64,000 nucleotides of DNA, taken from positions 224,117 through 288,116 of the forward strand of contig NZ_CANMSS010000007.1 of the NCBI RefSeq assembly GCF_947500695.1. The letters are read 5' to 3'. This document shows positions 58,413 through 64,000 of this stretch, one piece after another (position 1 is the first letter of the stretch; every line of letters begins with the position of its first letter). Both the position numbers and the translations under genes were made by a program. The stretch comes from an uncultured Pseudoteredinibacter sp. Lineage in GTDB: Bacteria > Pseudomonadota > Gammaproteobacteria > Pseudomonadales > Cellvibrionaceae. Under the pieces are notes generated by a model, which was not told the origin of the DNA, searched no databases, and was given only the letters and a program-made list of their open reading frames with translations.

Positions 58413-61400
58413 ATGGCTGGTAATGATAGTAACAACACAAACCTTTGGGGTGCGTCTACCAATAGCACCGACAGCAATTACACTGCATCTGAAGATGCCG
58501 TAGTTATAGGTGTAAAAGGTGAAGTTTCTATTCAGCGAGGTGGAGAAGGGCCATCGGCGCTACTCAATAATGGCGATGCCATTTCTCTCGGTGACAGCAT
58601 TCAAACCGGTATGGATGCCGCGGTTGTTATTCGCTTCGCAAACGGTTCCTTATTGACGCTTGGGCATGAGCAGAGTGCCAAAATCGATGCGGCAATGCTA
58701 CGAATGCTGCAAAGCGATAATGTACAGCAAGTCGCGGAAGAAACAGAAGAAGATATAGATTTTGCAAAACTGGAAGAAGGCTTAGAGCAAGGCCTTAATC
58801 TAGAGGAGCTTCTACCAGCTACAGCTGCAGGTGGTGCTCCAGGCGCCGGTGGAGGCGGAAATGGTAGCTCGGCGGGAACCGGTGTGCGTTTTACCTTAAC
58901 CGGTGACGAGACTCTTCCCAATGCAGGTTTTGAAACGGGTACCTTTGGAAATGGACTTGATAACCAGCAGCCCGAAAATGATATTACGGATACCGCACCT
59001 GAAGCGCAGGACGATATAGATCAAGTTAGTAGCTTAACTATCGCAACGGGTAATGTCGTTACCGGAATAGATACAGGCGGTGATGCGAATACGCTTGACG
59101 GTGTCATCGATGATTCTGGTGCAAATGGCTTTGCCGACATTATTGTTGTCGGTGTTGCAAGCGGTGATACGCAAACGGATCTAAGTGGTGGCTTTGGTGT
59201 TGGTGTCAGTGTCAGCTCCGATAAAGGTGTTCTGCTATTAAATAGTGACGGCAGTTATAGTTACACGCCTAATCGCACCGCAACAGGTGAAGACGTATTC
59301 ACTTATACAATCGTCGATAATGATGATGATCTTTCCAGTGCCACCTTGACCATCCAAATCGATGCTACTCCAGATTTGCAACTTCCGCCCTCCGATAATC
59401 CAGATACCCCAGAAGGTAACGCGTTGGCAAATGCGCAAGGCACAGCAGTTTTTGAAGCTGGCCTAAGCGATGGTACCGGTGAGTTAGCTGATGGCGACGG
59501 CACAAATAATAGCGATGGGCGTGAGCAGGCCAGTGGTGTCATCAGCTATTTTGAAGGTGACGGCCAAGCTACGGTTACTATCGCTGGTGTAGCTGTGGCG
59601 CTTGATGGTGTGCAACAGGCCACCACAATTACTGGTAGTTTTGGTGTGCTGCAAATTAACAGTGTTAGCAGTACAGAAATTAATTACAGCTACACTTTAA
59701 GTGATGCCGTAGATCACAGCGCAGGTCCGGTTTCGGAAGTGTTTTCTGTTGTTGTAAGCGATGCTGATGGTAACGCTCTTGATGATGTCACGGATGATTT
59801 AATCATTCGAATTATTGACGATGAACCAATCGCAAATTCTCAAGAAGACAGTATTGATGAAACCTTGCAAGCAACAGGTAATGTTCTAAGTGCTGTTGAT
59901 ATCCCTGCAGGGGATGCCAACGATACTGATGGTGTGGCTGATATTGTTGGTGCTGATGATCCGGGTTTTATTCAGTCAGTGGCTGTCGGTGATCAAGCAG
60001 TCGAAAGCGGCGGGGTAGCCGTACCCTTAGTTAGTGATAAAGGCACTCTGATTTTACAGGCCGACGGGAGTTACACTTATACGGCAAACCCAGGAGTTTT
60101 TGGTGAGGATGTCTTTACTTACCTGTTGAGTGATGCTGATGGCAGCGCCAATAGCGCGACGCTAACGATCAATGTTGATGCGGCGAATACTTTGGCTGAC
60201 GCTGATGAAACCGTGAGTGGTCTGCAGGGTGCAACCATAGCAGGCAATGTTTTAGATAATAGTGCAAACCCTGATGGCCCAGAAGATGCGATCGTGCAAG
60301 GCTTTACTATTCCAGGTGATACCACAGAATATGCCGCGGGCGACACGGCTACCATCGCGGGAATTGGCGCCATTACGATAGCCGCAGATGGCGCTTATAT
60401 ATTTACGCCCGTACCAACATTTGACGGAGCCGTTCCACCTATTAGTTATACCGTGAGTGACGGTTTAAATGAAGTCGACTCGACTTTAAATCTCACGGTA
60501 ATTGACCCTCTTGTACCTCCTATTGCAAATTCAGATATCGTCAGCAGTGCCGTGCCGGGTAGTACTGTTGTGGTGTCGGTTTTATCAAATGACAGCGACC
60601 CTGATGGAACTTTAATTCCTTCTACGGTAGTGATTAATGGTGCGCCGGGTGATGGGAAAACTCTGGGTGTGACCGGTCAAGGTACTTGGCAAGTAACTCC
60701 AGCTGGAGAAATAAGCTTTACACCAGAAGTAGGGTTCATCGATAACCCAGATCCAATTACTTATACGGTAAATGATGATGATGGCTTGTCAGCCAGTGCT
60801 CAAGTCAGTGTGAATTATCAAGTTAACGTTACTGTTGAGGATATTTTCGTCAATGAAGGCGATGATGCGGTATTTTCTATTCAGGTAAGTAATGCTGAAC
60901 CCGGCAGTGTTATCAACTTAGGCTTGCAAGATGGAGCTGGTCCGGATGGAGCAAACGCCCCTTTTGATTATCAAGCTGGATTGATTGAGTACAGTTTAGA
61001 TAACGGACTTAACTGGACGGCGTTACCGGCAAGTGGTGATGTTGATCTGCCCTCCGGTGGTAGTCCACTCATTTTGTTGCGCACTGATACGGTCATAGAC
61101 AATCTAGATGAAAACAACGAGCTGTTTGATTTAAATGTGAGCTTAAGCAGCGGCGGTGATGTTGTTGATCGTAGCGCGCAGGCAACTATTCTTGATGGCG
61201 ATCAGGCTAATATTGCAGTTTCAGGGCAAACCGTAAACGAAGGAACTAACCTACAGTTTCAAGTCAATGTGCAAAATTCAGCGGTCAATAGCAGCGTAAC
61301 TTTGCAGTTGAGCGATGGCAGTGGCCCTGATGCCGCTGTGCAAGGTATCGATTTTAATACTGGCTTGTATCAGTATCGCTTATCTATAAGTGATCCTTGG

Positions 61401-64000
61401 CAAGATGTTCCTGCAAATGGCGTGATTACCTTGGCTGCTGGCGGCAACCAAACTGTATTTGTTCAAACCAATACGGTAGTTGATAGCCTCGACGAAAATT
61501 TAGAAAATCTCAGTTTTTCGGCTGAGCTCAATAGCAATGGAGCCCTGAGCAATGACTCAGCGCAGGGGTTTATTGTTGATACCAATACGCCGACAATTAA
61601 TGTCGGCCAAATCAATACTGGCACAGGTGACGTCACTGTAAACGAGGGTGAGGATGCGATCTTTGGTGTGCTTATTGGGAATGCGGCTATCGGTGCAACG
61701 GTTACGCTAAGTCTCAGCGATGGTAGTGCAAACAGTCCTTTGGATTACAACACAGGTGATTTTCAATATCGTGAGGCGGGCACTACAACTTGGATTGACG
61801 TTCCGGCCAACGGTCTGATCACTTTAAGCAACGGCGGTAATCAAACTTTAGATGTTCGTACTAATACTGTGGCCGATTCTTTGGATGAAGTTACAGAGCA
61901 GTTTACGCTGACTGCTGATCTCAGCAGTAATACAAGTAATGTCAGTGATAGTGGTAATGGTTTTATCCTTGATCAAAATGAGCCGACCGTAAATGTAGGG
62001 CAACCCAATACGGGTACGGGGGATGTTACCGTTGATGAAGGGCAAGATGCGGTTTTCGGTGTCGTGGTTGGCAATGCTGCAGCAGGCTCTACGCTGACCT
62101 TATCTCTTATAGATGGTAGCGCGAACAGTCCGCTGGATTACAATAGTGGTGATTTCCAATATCGCGAAGCAGGAACTACGACTTGGATAGACGTCCCAGC
62201 TAACGGTGAGATCACCTTGAGCAATGGAGGTAATCAAACTCTTGATGTTCGCACCAATACTTTAACGGACACTTTTGATGAGCCTACAGAGCAATTTATT
62301 TTAAACGCTGACTTAAATAGTAACGGCACCGATGTTAGCGATGCTGGAAACGGATTTATTCGCGATACTAACGCACCTTCGGTTAATGTCGGCCAGCCCA
62401 ATACCGGCACTGGTGATGTGACTGTTGACGAAGGCCAAGATACTGTCTTTGGTGTGGTAGTTGGTAATGCCGCTGCAGGTTCGACTTTAACGCTTTCACT
62501 TGCCGATGGCAGCGCGAACAGCCCGCTGGATTACAACAGTGGTGATTTCCAATATCGTGAAGCGGGTACGACTACTTGGATTGATGTTCCGGCTAATGGT
62601 GAAATCACGTTAACCAATGGTGGTAATCAAACCTTAGATGTTCGCACGAATACATTGGTCGATGATCTTGATGAAAACTCCGAGACATTTACCTTAACTG
62701 CGGATCTGAATAGTAACGGTACTGATGTTAGTGATAACGCTACCGGCACTATTAACGACACCAATGAGCCGACGGTAAATGTAGGGCAGCCGAATATCGG
62801 CACAGGTGATGTGACTGTTGATGAAGGCCAAGATACGGTCTTTGGTGTGGTAGTTGGGAATGCCGCGGCAGGTTCGACTTTAACGCTTTCACTTACCGAT
62901 GGCAGTGCGAACAGTCCGCTGGATTACAACAGTGGTGACTTCCAGTATCGTGAAGCAGGATCTACCACTTGGATTGATGTTCCCGCCAATGGCGAGATCA
63001 CTTTAACCAACGGTGGGAATCAAACACTCGATGTTCGCACTAACACACTTGTTGATGATCTCGACGAGAATTTCGAAACCTTTACCCTTACAGCCGATTT
63101 ATACAGTAACGGCACGGATGTTAGCGATACGGCTACCGGCACGATTAACGATACCAATGAGCCGACGGTAAATGTAGGGCAGCCGAATATCGGCACAGGT
63201 GATGTGACTGTTGATGAAGGCCAAGATACGGTCTTTGGTGTGGTAGTTGGGAATGCCGCGGCAGGTGCGACCTTAACGCTTTCACTTACCGATGGCAGTG
63301 CGAACAGTCCGCTGGATTACAACAGTGGTGATTTCCAATATCGTGAAGCGGGCTCGACTACTTGGATTGATGTTCCGGCTAATGGCGGGATCACGTTAAC
63401 CAATGGTGGGAATCAAACACTCGATGTTCGCACTAACACACTTGTTGATGATCTCGACGAGAATTCCGAAACCTTTACCCTTACAGCAGATTTAAACAGT
63501 AACGGCACGGATGTTAGCGATACGGCTACCGGCACGATTAACGATACCAATGAGCCGACGGTAAATGTAGGGCAGCCGAATATCGGCACTGGTGATGTGA
63601 CTGTTGACGAAGGCCAAGATACTGTCTTTGGTGTGGTAGTTGGTAATGCCGCTGCAGGTTCGACTTTAACGCTTTCACTTGCCGATGGCAGCGCGAACAG
63701 CCCGCTGGATTACAACAGTGGTGATTTCCAATATCGTGAAGCGGGTACGACTACTTGGATTGATGTTCCGGCTAATGGTGAAATCACGTTAACCAATGGT
63801 GGTAATCAAACTCTTGATGTTCGTACTAATACGCTTGTTGATGATCTAGATGAGAATTCCGAAACCTTTACGCTCACTGCAGATTTAAATAGCAACGGCA
63901 CGGATGTTAGTGATAACGCTACGGGCACTATTAACGACACCAATGAGCCGACGGTAAATGTAGGGCAACCGAATATCGGCACAGGTGATGTGACTGTTGA
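58413..64000 (+). CDS. Giant LapA-like T1SS adhesin with retention module (5' part)
   Basis: The frame is open from ATG 58413 to the window end: more than 1,862 codons. There is no N-terminal signal peptide, as expected for type-I secretion. Residues about 28-95 (VVIGVKGEVSIQRGGEGPS, then AAVVIRFANGSLLTLG) match the retention module of LapA-like adhesins, and TAAG at 137-140 is the LapG-type cleavage motif. VCBS/T1SS-repeat-like domains follow (about 190-830; SDGSYSYTPN, GSYTYTANPG). After two diverged repeats come 131-residue Calx-beta-like repeats with DEGQD and DDLDEN motifs. The RTX repeats and secretion signal must lie beyond the window. LapG, LapD and a T1SS export system were not found here. 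Confidence 0.88.
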   Translation, partial: MAGNDSNNTNLWGASTNSTDSNYTASEDAVVIGVKGEVSIQRGGEGPSALLNNGDAISLGDSIQTGMDAAVVIRFANGSLLTLGHEQSAKIDAAMLRMLQSDNVQQVAEETEEDIDFAKLEEGLEQGLNLEELLPATAAGGAPGAGGGGNGSSAGTGVRFTLTGDETLPNAGFETGTFGNGLDNQQPENDITDTAPEAQDDIDQVSSLTIATGNVVTGIDTGGDANTLDGVIDDSGANGFADIIVVGVASGDTQTDLSGGFGVGVSVSSDKGVLLLNSDGSYSYTPNRTATGEDVFTYTIVDNDDDLSSATLTIQIDATPDLQLPPSDNPDTPEGNALANAQGTAVFEAGLSDGTGELADGDGTNNSDGREQASGVISYFEGDGQATVTIAGVAVALDGVQQATTITGSFGVLQINSVSSTEINYSYTLSDAVDHSAGPVSEVFSVVVSDADGNALDDVTDDLIIRIIDDEPIANSQEDSIDETLQATGNVLSAVDIPAGDANDTDGVADIVGADDPGFIQSVAVGDQAVESGGVAVPLVSDKGTLILQADGSYTYTANPGVFGEDVFTYLLSDADGSANSATLTINVDAANTLADADETVSGLQGATIAGNVLDNSANPDGPEDAIVQGFTIPGDTTEYAAGDTATIAGIGAITIAADGAYIFTPVPTFDGAVPPISYTVSDGLNEVDSTLNLTVIDPLVPPIANSDIVSSAVPGSTVVVSVLSNDSDPDGTLIPSTVVINGAPGDGKTLGVTGQGTWQVTPAGEISFTPEVGFIDNPDPITYTVNDDDGLSASAQVSVNYQVNVTVEDIFVNEGDDAVFSIQVSNAEPGSVINLGLQDGAGPDGANAPFDYQAGLIEYSLDNGLNWTALPASGDVDLPSGGSPLILLRTDTVIDNLDENNELFDLNVSLSSGGDVVDRSAQATILDGDQANIAVSGQTVNEGTNLQFQVNVQNSAVNSSVTLQLSDGSGPDAAVQGIDFNTGLYQYRLSISDPWQDVPANGVITLAAGGNQTVFVQTNTVVDSLDENLENLSFSAELNSNGALSNDSAQGFIVDTNTPTINVGQINTGTGDVTVNEGEDAIFGVLIGNAAIGATVTLSLSDGSANSPLDYNTGDFQYREAGTTTWIDVPANGLITLSNGGNQTLDVRTNTVADSLDEVTEQFTLTADLSSNTSNVSDSGNGFILDQNEPTVNVGQPNTGTGDVTVDEGQDAVFGVVVGNAAAGSTLTLSLIDGSANSPLDYNSGDFQYREAGTTTWIDVPANGEITLSNGGNQTLDVRTNTLTDTFDEPTEQFILNADLNSNGTDVSDAGNGFIRDTNAPSVNVGQPNTGTGDVTVDEGQDTVFGVVVGNAAAGSTLTLSLADGSANSPLDYNSGDFQYREAGTTTWIDVPANGEITLTNGGNQTLDVRTNTLVDDLDENSETFTLTADLNSNGTDVSDNATGTINDTNEPTVNVGQPNIGTGDVTVDEGQDTVFGVVVGNAAAGSTLTLSLTDGSANSPLDYNSGDFQYREAGSTTWIDVPANGEITLTNGGNQTLDVRTNTLVDDLDENFETFTLTADLYSNGTDVSDTATGTINDTNEPTVNVGQPNIGTGDVTVDEGQDTVFGVVVGNAAAGATLTLSLTDGSANSPLDYNSGDFQYREAGSTTWIDVPANGGITLTNGGNQTLDVRTNTLVDDLDENSETFTLTADLNSNGTDVSDTATGTINDTNEPTVNVGQPNIGTGDVTVDEGQDTVFGVVVGNAAAGSTLTLSLADGSANSPLDYNSGDFQYREAGTTTWIDVPANGEITLTNGGNQTLDVRTNTLVDDLDENSETFTLTADLNSNGTDVSDNATGTINDTNEPTVNVGQPNIGTGDVTV
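61587..64000 (+). repeat. Tandem 393-bp (131-codon) repeats in the adhesin, six full plus one partial
   Basis: Unit starts fall at 61587, 61980, 62373, 62766, 63159, 63552 and 63945: an exact 393-bp period. The first units are diverged; later ones are nearly identical. Unit 3 and unit 6 share at least 228 identical bases (62405-62632 and 63584-63811) while units 4 and 5 differ from both, showing block duplication or gene conversion. Confidence 0.95.

Noticed and set aside
61587..64000. Regular repeats that could be mistaken for a CRISPR array
   Set aside because: The period is 393 bp and the repeats are in-frame protein domains, with no short repeat-spacer pattern.

Overview
The window is a chromosomal stretch of a gammaproteobacterium. 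Its backbone matches the gene order known from Pseudomonas and relatives: smpB, ratA, ratB, bamE, fur, recN, grpE, dnaK, dnaJ, dapB, carA, carB, greA, yhbY, rlmE, ftsH, folP, glmM, tpiA, secG, tRNA-Leu. The left end carries the pseudomonad-type surA-lptD // amgK-murU cluster. Moderate GC, two NSS-family sodium symporters, a long Calx-beta autotransporter and a giant LapA-like adhesin point to a marine, surface-attaching member, perhaps near Cellvibrionales/Spongiibacteraceae. That placement is inference from gene content only.

Layout. 1-6.3 kb: envelope biogenesis (surA, lptD), peptidoglycan recycling (amgK, murU) and a DUF3530 lipase-like protein. 6.4-10.6 kb: rpe, gamma-glutamyltransferase and four small genes. 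10.6-13.2 kb: a 189-bp MITE-like element, then the arsenate-detoxification pair GAPDH-arsJ. 14.1-16.6 kb: tcdA facing a natural CsdA-CsdE (cysteine desulfurase-SufE) fusion, which together form the sulfur-relay part of ct6A tRNA modification. 16.7-21 kb: a TatD nuclease, smpB and two NSS transporters. 21-29.6 kb: the ratAB/bamE/fur/recN/grpE/dnaK/dnaJ core, with a perfect LexA box before recN and sigma-32 promoters before grpE and dnaK. 29.6-33 kb: an MCP-porin-small periplasmic binding protein operon inserted between dnaJ and dapB. 34.4-41.7 kb: a second accessory block (acyl-CoA synthetase, Crp/Fnr regulator, Calx-beta autotransporter, CHASE8-type MCP) between dapB and carA. 42-56.4 kb: carAB with a candidate attenuator leader, greA, a Spinster-type MFS, a REP-like inverted pair, yhbY/rlmE, ftsH-folP-glmM-tpiA-secG and tRNA-Leu(GAG). 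56.5-64 kb: where rimP-nusA would be expected there is a MerR-methyltransferase fusion and, divergently, the first 1,862 codons of a giant type-I-secreted adhesin. It has a LapA-like retention module, a TAAG LapG-type cleavage motif and perfect 393-bp tandem repeats, and it runs off the window end.

The most rewarding items are the CsdA-CsdE fusion beside tcdA, the retention-module adhesin with mosaic repeats and its divergent MerR-methyltransferase, the ArsJ pair without a local arsR, the carAB leader, and the MCP-porin-PBP operon. I saw no CRISPR array, rRNA operon, prophage or complete insertion sequence.
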